Below are positions 34,150-45,595 of a stretch of 64,000 nucleotides of DNA, in pieces. The first letter of the stretch is position 1. Each line of letters opens with the position of its first letter. Both the position numbers and the translations under genes were made by a program. The notes under the pieces were generated by a model. It had not been told where the DNA came from. It saw nothing but the letters and a program-made list of their open reading frames with translations, and did not search any database. Origin of the DNA: Gigaspora rosea (Eukaryota; Glomeromycota; Glomeromycetes; Diversisporales; Gigasporaceae); NCBI GenBank assembly GCA_003550325.1, contig QKWP01000666.1:82558-146557 (forward strand). The letters are read 5' to 3'.

Positions 34150-36683
34150 GGTGTATGCATATGAAATAAAAAATGAAATATATTAGGAAAATTTTTTTGA
34201 TTTTTTTAACAGATTTCATTGATTACTAAAATTAAATTTTCAAAACTAATTGGTTACAGATCAATATAATAACATCAGGCAAATATGCTTCAGATTAGTA
34301 TGTCATAGTGACAAATGATACCTGATGCATAACACAACCTGCGTCATTGACACATGACAAAATCATTTAATTAAGCAACTTCAAATTAATGAATTGATGA
34401 ACGATAAAATCCACAATGCATGACAAAACTCATAATGCATGACAAAACCCATGACACATAATAAAACACATGAAGTATGAACCTTTAATGCATAATAAAA
34501 CCAATAATAAATAACAAAACCCATAATAATTTTGATGAAGCATAAGACTATAATTTATTTCTTTCATAACAAAAATAAATTAGTCTGTAAAATTAATTTT
34601 TTGTTCATTATTATATCTTTTCAGTTTTTATCTTTTTGACATTGATCTGACATTTTGCAACAATCACCCAGATATATCTGATAGATGTTCTACGAATTGG
34701 CAGTATTATAGTATTTTATTATTATATATTATTTTATATTTTTCTTATTTTGGTATAGTTGGGTGATTTTAACCATCACAAAGGTACTCTGCTAGTACCC
34801 TCAATGAGTATTATAGACTCTCATTGAGTGTATAAACCTCTTAGCAAGCAAGTTAAACACCTAGTGAGGGATTAAAACCTCAGTACAAATTAAAAATATT
34901 TGAGGGTATGGTTTAGTCTGTAAATAAAATAACAAATGTTCATTGTTATTATTAATGGTTCAAAAAATCATGTGTTTGGACAATCAATTCTATACGAATT
35001 TTACAGAAATGTTACCAAAATTCTGGGTCATATGTGTTGGATCCAGGATGGCATTTAGCCTTAGTTGTTAGCAGGTTCTACAGCAAATTACTTAATAAAG
35101 GTTATGACTTTATTAGTAAAATTTTTATGATCTTGAGGAAAATCGATCAATTCTGATCTAGCTGACCATTAACTGATGCACTCTGATGTATTCTGAGCAA
35201 AATTTGGTACCCCCTGTATGAGTTGATCTGATGCTTCTCTGTTGCTAGTAAAATGCTAACAATAAAAAATAATCTGCTTAGATTCAATATAAAAGCTTCT
35301 TCAATTAACAAGAGTTTTATCAAGAGCTTCATCTTTTAGGTAGTGCTACTACAAACAATTGATTACTTTGTAATTTTGTAATTTTGACTAATCAAAATTT
35401 AGGATCAAGTGTAATGTGATAAACAAAACAATTGTAGTTTGTTTTTTTAGTTAAAATATGTGTAAAACTAAGGCTAAGAAAATAGTATTATAAGTAGAAT
35501 TAGGGTTAAAAATAAAGTGGTCATTGTTGCTATTAGTAAAATTTTATAAAAAATATTTTTAATTAGGACTAGGGATAAGTTCAGTCAGCTAATAGTTGGC
35601 TAGCTGATCAGCTATAGCCGTAGTTGATATAGTTGACTATAATGGCTTAGCTGACTGGTTAGCCAATTCCAAATTGGTTATTTCCTAACTAATAAATCAT
35701 AATTATCGTTTAATTCAGCATGAAGTATACAAATTATATAGAATTATTAAAAGAAATACCCTAGCATCTTCCATTTTCCCCAGGATTGCTGTCACTTTTT
35801 CACTATCACGTGACTATGCCCAAAAAACGTCAAGATCTTTTTAAGTTAGTGCTAGGGTTTCTATAGAGCTTAATGTTAGCAAAACATTAGTAGAATTGCT
35901 CAAGGAATTTCTTTTGTTAGAGCACGAAAGGTGATTGCTTATTCAAATTTGAAAAAGTGAATGGTTTGTTTTGATCTTTCACTTGTGTTATGTTACACCT
36001 GCACTCATTATTTTATTGGTCAAAAATCATTTGATAGTGAAATTTTGATGGTCAAAAATTTGTCCTATTGTAGTTTTAAACTCATCACCAATAGACCAAA
36101 TGATTTTGAAATGTAGATCAAATCTTCAATATTTTGATAATTTTGATTGGCTGTTTACAGCATGTGGCCTGAACTTTTTTCGCCATGGCTGGGGTACTCT
36201 AACTGTATCAAAATAACTACTTATTACCAATGGTAATCATTACCAGTATCGTACAACTATGATTTAATCAATCACGTGCTAGTAATAACAATGATAACAA
36301 CATATCTGCTAATCTGTGTAATACCCTAAAATTGATTTAATAGTAGATCATATATAATTTAAGACAAAATGTACTACAAGGACTGATAGACAAATGCAAA
36401 AACTACCAAAATTAATAAGCATATAGTTTATACTTGAAAGAACTTATGTACAAAATAATTAGTGGATTGGTGAAATAATCAGTTCACTTACTTATAGCAA
36501 GTCTTCAAGTAGCAGTCTTTAAAGTATGTTTATTCTATACGTAGAAGTTCAATTAACGACTCGAACAGCTAGTAATTTTTGCTATTTCAATTTCTAGTTG
36601 TTGTTCAAGTTCATACTGTTAAATTCATTATACTTACTATCGCAAGACTTATTTAATTGTGCTAATTTAGTTAGCAGTTTGAT

Positions 36684-37087
36684 TAGGGATGAAAAAAAAC
36701 GATTTAGACAGTTTTTTAGGTTTTTTAAAAGATTATAAAAAACATTTTAAACCATTGGCGCTTCTGGTTGGTAACTAACTATCTATATATTTGGCCGTCC
36801 TGTTGGTGTTATTTCAGGAATTTGGGATAACTTCCCCTGCTACTATCCCTTTCTGCACTCCTATTAAAATCTCCTTGGGTCTTAATCCAAACTTGTCGAG
36901 TCATACTAAACTTAAACAGGTCAAAATTAATTTAGCGTCGTAACTCTCGAATTAATTTATATCTTAAGGAAATCAGTTAAAATAAATAAATAAATATGTC
37001 ATTATGACTACGTCAAAGTGTATTAAACCATTTAAATCAAACGAACATATTTTTTATTATTGTGTTTTAAAACATTTTCCATCCCCC
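36684..37087. mobile_element. Probable nested hAT-type MITE
   Basis: TAGGGATGAAAAAAAACG on the left faces ACATTTTCCATCCCC on the right, like the smaller element at 62109-62260. A clean 8-bp duplication was not found, so the ends are approximate. It lies inside the element at 35570-41992. Confidence 0.45.
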
Positions 37088-37289
37088 GATTAGTTAGTCA
37101 AGGTTGAACCCGTTTTTTTTTTAAATCAAAAAATTGTGCTAAACAAGCAACTTATTTCTCGTATCTGTAGACTTTTATTATGCACTAATCTCACTGCTAA
37201 AACCTACTGCAAAGCCTAATTTCACCCTAATTTCACCACTAACTCTACCATAATCATTAACCCACCCAATCTAACCTTAACCTAGACTA

Positions 37290-37690
37290 CAAGAAAAGTC
37301 GACTGCCACTGCTAGTTGTACAAACGCGACGATAGTAAATTGCATTGGCACAAGGGGCCTAAAATACCCACATGACAAACGGAAGTAAGAACCTTGAAAA
37401 TGTCAATACCAATGCGAAGAAACCTATAAACAACAATGCGATTAACCATTAACCACAAGCAACAAAACGTCAACAAAGATGCCACCAAGCAATAGCAAGT
37501 GACGAAACCAACAAGCGACGGTACCTACAACCTACAAGCGACAACGTATTCAAGCAACTACACCACTTATGTCAGACGATGACACCAATGAATGCGAGAT
37601 CTACAAGCGACGACTCCTTACTACGATGCAACGACTCCTACTACGATGACATCTACAAGCGAGGACAAGCGAAAGTAAGATTAGCAGGCA
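37290..37690. repeat. T-poor degenerate repeat on CTACAAGCGACG
   Basis: About 400 bases rich in A, C and G on the plus strand, with many irregular copies of ACAAGCGACGA and ACGATG. This is very different from the surrounding AT-rich DNA. It lies upstream of the transposase pseudogene and has no open frame of note. Confidence 0.65.
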
Positions 37691-38229
37691 CCAAAAAATA
37701 CTCCCTATACATATAAAAGGTAGATTAATAAAAAAAGAAAAAAACCGATACATATAAAAAAAAACATATCTGATATGTGAATCTGTGTAACATGTAGTGC
37801 ATTTTATAGTTATAGAATTGCAAAACGAATACAGTACAAAGTAGTATACTATACCATTATGATTTTGGTGGCCTAAATCAAATGACTCTGATTGGTTTAT
37901 TATAATTTGAGGGATCTACAAAAAAAGGTCCAATTCCACAAATTAGCCAATATGATAATCTAATTAATCACGTGCTAGTAATAACAATAAAAATTTTTTT
38001 TTATTTTAACTGATTTAATAACGCTAATGATTTAAGTGACGTTGATCGCTCAAACTAGCTTTCATCTCTCATTACAGTTTAACGTATGTTGCTTAATTTG
38101 CTATTAGTTAATAGAACTTTAAAGAAATTTAACTTTAAATTATCTTTTTTGGTTAGTAGCGTTTCTTTGAAACTTTCTCTTCAACATATATAACATTAGT
38201 AACGGAGGTAATATCAAGTTAGTCACCAA

Positions 38230-41200
38230 ATGGAAAATGAAAACAAAACCGAAATTATTAGCCATGAGCTTGAAGAAAATAGTCCTAGTTCTGCGAATTT
38301 TGAATTCAACAATCTTATACCTGGTTTTACGAATTCCAGAATACCTAATTTTGGTTCTGTTGGTTGCGGGTTGTCTAGCCTTGTGGATTTAGAGTTTTCT
38401 GGTTCTGCGCTGGGTTCTGACTCTGCTGGTATGTTGCCTGATGCTATAAGTCTTTGCTTTAAAAATGTTTCGCTGAATTAAAGTTGTTTTTTGACTAATA
38501 CAGCAAATGCAAGGTTTCAGCCTGGTGCTATGAGTTCAGGGTATAATGATGTTTCATCTGGTGCTATAAGATTCAGGTTCCAAGATATTTCGCCTGGTGC
38601 TATAAGTTCTGGGTTTCAAGATATTTCGCCTAGTGCTATAAGTTCTGGGTTTCAAGATGTTTCGCCTGGTGTTAAGAGTTCTGGGTTTAAGGATGTTTCG
38701 TCTGATGCTATGAGTTCTGGGCTTAAAGATATTTTGCCTGATGCTATAAGTTTCAAGTCTCAAGATGTTTTGTCTGGTGCTGTAAGTTTTGGATCCCAAG
38801 ATGTTTCATTTGGCGTTGTGAGTTCTGGGTCTGATATTACTGGGATTGAGAAATTTTCGCCTACCTCTGCTGACGATGATGTTTCAACTGAGCTAACATT
38901 ACATGTAGAAAACTTCTTTAATGATTGGAATGCTATACAATGTGCAGTTGATACCTATTCAAAAAAGCATGGCTTTGTGGCTGTTAAATTTCGTAAGAAT
39001 CTTGACGCAGTGGATAAATCTATTGTTCGATGTTGTGACTATGTTTGTTGGAAATCTGGTATGAATAAGGAAAAAAAAGTAAAGGACATTAGTGTACATC
39101 GTGATAGTGCTTCAAGTAAGACCAATTGTCCATGGTTGGTTCACTTTTATTTAGGAAATCGCACAAATTTAATAACTGTTACTAGTATGGTGGATGAACA
39201 CAATCATGAATATGATTCGAGGACCATAGACTTAGCTCCAAATAATTTGCGCTTTTCACAATTAATTTTATACAAAATCAAGAATTATACTACTGTTGGT
39301 CAGTTAAGTGTCAGCCAACAATATAATCTTTTAGTAAAGGATTTTTCTGATCAATGTATCAAGAAAAAAAACTTGTACAATGCTATTAATAAGTTTAGAG
39401 GTGTAAGGGTTCACGATTAATCTGATGCAGCTACAATGCTGCTATATCTTCTGAATCAGAAAGACCAGAATCCTAACTATGTTGTAGTTCCACGTATAGA
39501 AGGCAGTTTTAACAAATTAACAGGTGTTTTCTGGATGAATAGTGAACAATACACTGAACTATAGCCTGATATCGTAATTTATAATAATACGGCAAAAACG
39601 AACCGATACGAAATAGCTCTTAGCCTTTTTGTTGAAATAGACAATAATTTCAAATCAAGAGTTCTTGCACAAGCTTTAACCAAATATGAAACACAAGCGG
39701 ATTATGAATAGATTTTACGTTGTACTTTGGAAGTGACTAATAATCTTTCACCTGTAGTGTTGTTTATTGATGAAGATCCTGCTATGAGTGCTGCTGTTCA
39801 TATTGTATATTCACAAACATGACACTTATTATGCATTTACCATATTGAAGAAAATATAAAGAAGAAGGCAAAGTCAAAGCTTCATGGAGATATGGTTAAA
39901 ACTTTCATTAATGATTTTTATCATATGAGAAATAGCTGTAGCAAAGAGGATTTTGAATCAAGGTATAATGATATGATAACAAAATATGAGCCATGCCGCT
40001 CTTACCTTGAATCAAAATTATATCCTTGTCATAATTCTTGGGCAAGATATGCTATTTCAAAAGTATTTACAGCTAGTGTCGAATCGACTCAATGAGTAGA
40101 ATCTATAAATGGTGTTCTTAAAAAGCATCTTGACTGAGGTACCTTGTTAAAAGAGTTAGTAAAGGCTGTTGAACAGGAGTTGGAAAAAGAATCATACTAT
40201 ACTCGCATCAGAGACTATTATAGATCAAACCCATCTTCGGGTCTTTCTTCAACGTATAACACTATTTTTAAGGATATCGATTTAATATTAAAGAATCATT
40301 TAGCACCAATTCCACTATCACTTCAACGGGCCCAAATGAATTAATCATTGTTATACCAGGGGACGCTAATTACAAACAAGCAAGTATCTAATTAAAACTA
40401 TGTTTTATGCATTTTGTTGAATGATACTAATTGGTAAAATAAGTTTGAGGAACCTGCCAGTATCGAATCCAATACTGAACCCGATGATTTCATTTAACAT
40501 TTGTATGATGTACCTCAAATTCGATTGCAAGAACTTTATCAAATGTATTAAATAGCGAAATGGAAGAAATTTGGGAGGTTTTTCATATCGCAATGACTTC
40601 AACCAAGTCATATTATGTTGTAATTCTAAAAGATTCAACTTTATTATGTACATGTATGCAAATAATAAATTTAGGAATGATATGCCGTCATCAATTTCGC
40701 ATTTTTATTCAATCATCCAAGGCAATTTTTCATATTGGACTTATTCATGCATGCTGGTTTACATCTACTCCATCTGAAATAAATATGCATATTACAATAA
40801 CTAATATAACCAAAAATTTTACATCCGCATCATTATACCATCTTAATCAAATTCGGACTGCCAGTGTATATACATCAACTATTCGAGACAATATTGATAA
40901 AAAACTTCAATTCAGTAATACAATGTCAGTCGCCAAAACTAGTGTGCAAGTTGCAATGATAGAGGGTGTTACAGCTGAATTAATCAGGATCCTTATACAA
41001 TTTATATCAAAATACTGTCGCACTACTAGTTTGAATATAGGAACTCGTAATATACAAAAAAATGATCAAGCCGAAAATAATGCTTCTATTGAATTTCATA
41101 ATCGACAACCTTTAACTGATTTGAATTTGAACTATGATATTGCTGAAGTTTCTAATCCAGAATATCATAAGCCTAGACGTCGTCCACCAAAAAGACTTAA

Positions 41201-41354
41201 ATTAACAATTGAAGATGAAGAAGCCACTAAACCAACTCGTGAACAGAGAACGTGCAGTTATTGCTTAAATAAAGGGTATAATATTTGTGGATGTACTCAA
41301 TACAATCTGATGTGGTTAATAAAGAGAATTGATAACATGCTATGCAATTGTTGA
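38230..41354 (+). pseudogene. FAR1-MULE-SWIM transposase pseudogene
   Basis: One frame holds from ATG 38230 to about 40530, interrupted only by point stops (38479, 39418, 39562, 39709, 39820, 40093, 40135, 40342 and others), then shifts by one base and continues from about 40540 to TGA/TAG at 41352-41354. Order: Ser-rich N-terminus with 12-residue repeats, FAR1-type WRKY-GCM1 DNA-binding domain (HGFVAVKFRKN, CCDYVCW, CPWLVHFYLG, DEHNHEYDS), MULE catalytic region (FWMNSEQYTEL, VVLFIDEDPAM, HLLCIYHIEEN), a SWIM zinc finger (LLCTC then MICRHQF) and a CSYC...CGC zinc knuckle. Several stops fall where the family has Arg or Trp (TGA before HLLCIYHI and before VESINGVLKK; TAG after DYE). Dead as sequenced. 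Confidence 0.88.
38518..38838 (+). repeat. 36-bp coding minisatellite (12-residue repeats)
   Basis: About nine units of the pattern GAISSGFQDVSP lie in frame at the N-terminus of the transposase pseudogene. Unit periodicity is exactly 36 bp, so copy-number change would not shift the frame. Units differ mainly at synonymous or conservative positions. Confidence 0.85.
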
Positions 41355-42454
41355 TTAAAAAGTTTATTTTATTCGAAATTTGTTTGTGTACAAAAATGTA
41401 AAAACAAGATTCTTTATGTTTTACTATATAAACAATTTCTTGAAAACGTGTTGTCTTCTTAATAGTTAGGGTTAGAGTGAACCTATTAGTCACTTTTTTC
41501 GTACTGGGAGGGGTTTTATAAATAAAAAATCTTGCTTTCTTTACGTCTATTTTACATTCGTTTTAGCTTTTTTTAAACTCATTTAAATTTCTCTTCTTTC
41601 TAAATAACTATATAACATTCAGCATTTTATTAGTTAATATTTAATTCGCTAGTCTAACGGGTTAAATTAATACTATCTATCGTTATCATATCATATCTTA
41701 TATACTTAGAAAACATGATGCAAATTCGTAATTTGATTGGTACAGTAGATCTCGATTAATTTATATGCATCATGTGACTTTGGTGATGATCACCAGTGGC
41801 GATAAATAGCAAACTCCTAACTGTATAACATATAAAAATATAATTATTTGGTACTTGTTTATATGTTTGATTGAAAAATTGATAAAGAAATTGATCAAGT
41901 AATTTATTGGTATAGTTGGCTACAGCCGGCTAGTAGTCGATAGTTGATGATAGCTGACCGATAGCTGACCTAGCTGACCAAACCCATCCCTAATTAGGAC
42001 GCAATAGATGGTTTCCTAATAAAATTTAGAGCTATCTGTTTTTTGTAAAAAATTTTTATGTTACACCGGATCTTAAAATTCGATCGGTTAAAATTACAGA
42101 TTGTGAACAATTTTTTTTGCATTGGAGTGCTAGGATGTTAGTTTCATCAATAGTCAGGGGTCGCATTAGGAGTTTCATCAATCGTAAGGGTTTCATCAAT
42201 TGTCAAGGGTTTCATCAATTGTCAAGGGTTTTGTCAAGCATCAAGGGCTTCATTAATCGTCAAGGGTTTTGTCAGACGCAAATTTGATGAAACCTTTTGT
42301 CTTCGCACAAATAATTGCGTCAGGCATCATTAATAGTGACTGCATAGGAATTAGATACTCCAAATATCTAATTACAAATACAGAATTCGTTAAAGTAGAT
42401 ATTTTATAGATTAGTTGTTATAGTAATTACAGTAATTGCACATGATGTATGTTA

Positions 42455-42693
42455 GGCGAGACCAACTGGATTCTGTGTTTTACATCACCCTCCCCTCCTC
42501 AGAGTCCCCCTCTCCCTCATAGTAAAAAAAATTTAGATAAAATAGGGCTATGGGAAATTTCGGAAAATTTTATTAGTCACGGAAAATTCGGAAAAAATGT
42601 TTTTTGAAAAAAAATTTTTTTAAAATTTTACTATGTGAACCCCCCGGAGGGGAGGAAGGGTAATGTAAAACACTGAATCCAGTTGGTCTCGCC
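42455..42693. mobile_element. PIF/Harbinger-like MITE, TTA target duplication
   Basis: GGCGAGACCAACTGGATTC and GAATCCAGTTGGTCTCGCC are perfect inverted ends. TTA flanks both sides (42452-42454 and 42694-42696). The best-preserved member of the family that includes 26776 and 27991. Confidence 0.8.
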
Positions 42694-42724
42694 TTAACAA
42701 TAATAATACTGTAATTAGAATCTG

Positions 42725-43329
42725 CCCTATAAGAAAAGAGATACGGGTTGGTGTCAGGAATGCCGAAATGGCATGGATCTTGTGGCACTCACAAGAACGT
42801 TTTACGGAATGGTACGGTAAAAATGGCACGGACGTTACGGCAAAGTGTGGCACGTAATATCAATGGCACGTTCAGATGACACGTATGTGTACGTTACACA
42901 CGTGTTGACTCGTGGAGAGCAAAAGATCATTAAAGGATTTTTTTTAAAAAAAGAGCGATATCTCATGATTTCACTAATGAAGCTTCCCTGTGTCTTTACA
43001 AAAAAATTCCTTACAAAATTTTGCTTCATATACAGTTAGCTTGTTCATCTTATATTGGTTACTTATGTAAATTTATAATTTAATAGTTAATACACATCGT
43101 TATCGCGGTGGCACGTGAATTTGCGTTCATTACCCATGCAAATCCCGTGCCGATTTGACTAGTAAACTGCTGCAAAACCCGAGCCATTTACGGTCTAATT
43201 GGCACGGGCATACGGTCCCACGAGGTCCACAGAATCCATACCAATTCGGACCATACCCGTACAAATCCGGATCTTGACCTGTGCCTATCCGACACCAACC
43301 GTGCCGATCCGGTCCAATTTTCTTATAGG
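42725..43329. mobile_element. 605-bp DNA element with CCTATAAGAAAA ends
   Basis: CCTATAAGAAAAGAGATACGG and the right end TTTTCTTATAGG are inverted, with further facing blocks (GTTGGTGTC, ATCTTGACC-type). The interior is GC-richer and includes repeated CACGTATG and GGCACGG motifs. The insertion target is not resolved. No gene; overlapping open frames at 42835-43039 are shadows. Confidence 0.6.
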
Positions 43330-43428
43330 CCTAGAACACAATTTATAAAATATATATATATATATTTTATTAACTAACTAGATAGTATTAATAGTCATTA
43401 AAAAAAAAACCTACAGACGAATTCAAAT

Positions 43429-44853
43429 TTACAAAGTATTAACAATAACTTTTTTATAATTAGCACCTGATAATGATTTTATCTCATTTTTTCCTTTAAA
43501 GCCAATCTTATTGTATTTAAGATTTAAAGAAGTTAAAGTAGTGTTTTTAAAAAGCGCTTCTGTCATTACTTTCCCACCTTCAGTGCCAATATTGTTACTG
43601 CTAAGATTTAAAGTGACTAAAGTTGAGTTTTTGCAAAGAACCTCTGCTAGTGCTTTTGCTCCTTCAATACCAATATTATTACTGCTGAGATCTAAAGAAA
43701 TTAAAGCAGTGTTTTTGTAAAGTCCCTTTGCTAATTCTTTTCCTCCTTCAGTACCAAGACCATTGTAACTAAGTTTTAAATAATTTAAGATGGTGTTTGT
43801 ACAAAGTACTTCTGCAAATGCTTTTCCACCTCCAATGCCAAAATTATTACTGTTAAGATTTAAGAAGATTAAAGTAGTGTTCTTGCAAAGGACCTTGGCT
43901 AATGCTTTTCCTCCTTCAATGCCAATATAATTACAACTAAGATCTAAAGAAGTTAAAGTAGTGTTTATATAAAGTGCTGCTGCAAATGCTTTTCCTCCTT
44001 CAATACCAATCTTATTTTCGCTTAGACTTAAAAAAGTTAATGCAGTGTTTACATGAAGTGCATTTGCTAATGCTTTCCCTCCTTCAAAACCAATATTATT
44101 ACGAACAAGTCTTAAAGAAGCTAAAGTAGTGTTCTTACAAAGCGCCTTTGCCAATGCCTTTTCTCCTTCAACACCAATATTATCGTGACTAAGTTCTAAA
44201 GATTTTAAGGTAGTGTTATTATGAAGTGCTTTTGCTAACGCTTTAACATCAATATTATTACCATGAAGTCTTAAAGAAGTTATAGTAGTGTTCTTAAGAA
44301 TCTCTGCTATTTCTTCGGAAGCAATCCAACTATGATAAAGATATAAATAACTAATAGCATCGTTTTTACAAAGATTTTTTATAAATTTATTATCAACAAT
44401 AAATCCAACTTCTAAATTCTCCAATCTTTTACTTGTTCGTAGAAACATTGTAATTAAGGAATGTTTAACAGCATTTACAAGGTTATCCCTGTTGGTTTCC
44501 CATTTATATTGAGTGTCTTTATAACCATTATGATTAAGCCAATTAATAACTCCACCACTTAAAAAGCTGCTAACAGATGTAACATAACTTGTATATTCGA
44601 ACAATGGTTTTTGATAATTTGGAAAAAGAATTTTGAAAGGGATTAATGAAGTTTGTTCTTCTACATTTAATGCTAAAAGACAAGTGTTTATAAGCTTTTT
44701 ATTGCTGAATTTATCAACAATTTTACTCCATAATATTGGTACAATTATTCTACACCAATGACGGTTAACAAGAAGGCATGAATATAGGCTTTTATAATCA
44801 TGTTGAAAGTTATTAAATATTTGGATAAAACATTCGTTCGGTAATTCTATCAT
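43429..44853 (-). CDS. F-box - leucine-rich repeat protein, paralog A
   Basis: Intact intronless frame of 474 residues. Residues 1-45 form an F-box (MIELPNECFIQIFNNF, then LVNRHWCRIIVPILW), which binds Skp1 in SCF ubiquitin ligases in known members. Residues 46-165 are a divergent linker. From about 165 to 460 there are 11 RI-type LRRs of 24-28 residues (NTTLTSLDLSCNYIGIEGGK and similar), a likely target-binding surface. The start is the ATG shared with the paralog at 60034. The last residues (VIVNTL) and the stop differ from paralog C because a local inversion reaches into the coding end. A conserved TATA-like block lies about 40 bases upstream. The substrate is unknown. Families of this kind are greatly expanded in Glomeromycotina. 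Confidence 0.88.
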   Translation of the reverse strand: MIELPNECFIQIFNNFQHDYKSLYSCLLVNRHWCRIIVPILWSKIVDKFSNKKLINTCLLALNVEEQTSLIPFKILFPNYQKPLFEYTSYVTSVSSFLSGGVINWLNHNGYKDTQYKWETNRDNLVNAVKHSLITMFLRTSKRLENLEVGFIVDNKFIKNLCKNDAISYLYLYHSWIASEEIAEILKNTTITSLRLHGNNIDVKALAKALHNNTTLKSLELSHDNIGVEGEKALAKALCKNTTLASLRLVRNNIGFEGGKALANALHVNTALTFLSLSENKIGIEGGKAFAAALYINTTLTSLDLSCNYIGIEGGKALAKVLCKNTTLIFLNLNSNNFGIGGGKAFAEVLCTNTILNYLKLSYNGLGTEGGKELAKGLYKNTALISLDLSSNNIGIEGAKALAEVLCKNSTLVTLNLSSNNIGTEGGKVMTEALFKNTTLTSLNLKYNKIGFKGKNEIKSLSGANYKKVIVNTL

Positions 44854-44891
44854 TTTTAAGAAGTAGGAATTTTTGTATCTTACGTAATTGC

Positions 44892-44922
44892 GTTATATAT
44901 ACGGTATGAAATGTTGTGAAAC
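44892..44922 (-). promoter_or_regulatory. Putative core promoter of F-box-LRR paralog A
   Basis: The block containing TTATATATACGG and GAAATGTTGTGAAACG (plus-strand reading) lies 39-69 bases upstream of the start. It is conserved at 60089-60122 before paralog C and, weaker, at 48781-48812 before the F-box relic. The TATATATA core could act as a TATA box. Function is inferred from conservation and position only. Confidence 0.45.
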
Positions 44923-44969
44923 GTGATATCAGGGATGTCTGTCGGCTATATACATTAACCATATACAGT

Positions 44970-45115
44970 ATAATATGCAGCTGCGCGGGGACGCAGTCGC
45001 TAAACCAGGAACTGAACGGATGTGCAGTACGTAAAAATTAATAATCATTATAACGCCAAGCAAAAACCTGCATATCAGTAGCTGCACAAAGAAGTTGCGC
45101 GAAACCAGGAAGTAG
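44970..45115. repeat. Direct repeat with CAGCTGCGC / CCAGGAAC blocks upstream of paralog A
   Basis: A GC-rich block (GCAGCTGCGCGGGGACGCAG, then AAACCAGGAAC) is followed about 100 bases on by a looser copy (GTAGCTGCACAAAGAAGTTG, then AAACCAGGAA). The same pair stands at 60166-60310 in copy C, so it predates the duplication. It could be regulatory or an old transposon end. Confidence 0.5.
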
Positions 45116-45267
45116 ATTTTTGAAGTGAGCTTTGAATTGAGTTATGTCAAACCTAGAGGTGCAGATATAATGCCATAACTTGTCATAATTCAGAAATTTG
45201 TTTAGAGATACAAATATATATTCGGTTATAACGAAAGAATTAAGATATTCATGTCTTAACATAATAA

Positions 45268-45548
45268 TTGGCCGGAGCGTAGCGATGGACCCTTAATTTC
45301 TATGCAAAGTGATACAAAAATTACCTTCCTGATGTGCTTCAATTGTAAAAATCTTGACAAATTTTACTTTTTTGATATACTTGCATATATATGATGTAAA
45401 TCTTATCAAAAATGGAATTTGGAAATTTTTTGTCTGTCCGCACGCGTGTCTATTTGTGCTTTAATGTTACCAACATATGCATATTAACGCGTTTGTGTAA
45501 TATGATGAACATCATATGAGCTCCGGACATATAATGCTACGCATTAGC
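45268..45548. mobile_element. MITE-like insertion present only in copy A
   Basis: GGCCGGAGCGTAGC and GCTACGCATTAGCC are inverted ends. The corresponding place in copy C, near 60448, joins the flanks directly (ATAATAATATTAATAG). The interior holds CGCACGCGTG and a CATATG-rich segment. The target duplication is not resolved. Confidence 0.65.
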
Positions 45549-45595
45549 CTAGTATTAATAGTTGACTAAAGCCAAACAGATCAAAAAGGTACTAA

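Larger units (their letters stand above)
35570..41992. mobile_element. 6.4-kb nested element carrying a FAR1-MULE transposase pseudogene
   Basis: TAGGGATAAGTTCAGTCAGC and, reversed at the right end, TAGGGATGGGTTTGGTCAGC begin inverted termini of about 90 bp rich in TAGCTGA/TCAGCTA. The flanks read ATTAGGAC on both sides (35562-35569 and 41993-42000). With one further shared base (AATTAGGAC) the duplication would be 9 bp, as expected for Mutator-like elements, at the cost of one unpaired terminal base. Either it is the autonomous MULE of the gene inside, or a hAT-type element carrying one. Confidence 0.75.
34313..42332. mobile_element. 8-kb insertion with hAT-like ends, target duplication ATAGTGAC
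   Basis: The left end AAATGATACCTGATGCA and right end TGCGTCAGGCATCATTA are inverted. ATAGTGAC flanks it at 34305-34312 and 42333-42340. The paralog at 58165-58172 has one ATAGTGAC and no insertion. Subterminal arrays lie at 34400-34540 (ATGACAAAACCCATAATGC units) and 42140-42290 (GTTTCATCAATTGTCAAGG units), roughly inverted to each other. Most of the length is a second element at 35570-41992 that jumped into it. Confidence 0.82.

Noticed and set aside
35570-41992. Firm hAT assignment of the element carrying the FAR1-MULE gene
   Set aside because: The duplication can be read as 8 or 9 bp and the transposase inside is Mutator-type, so I left the superfamily open.
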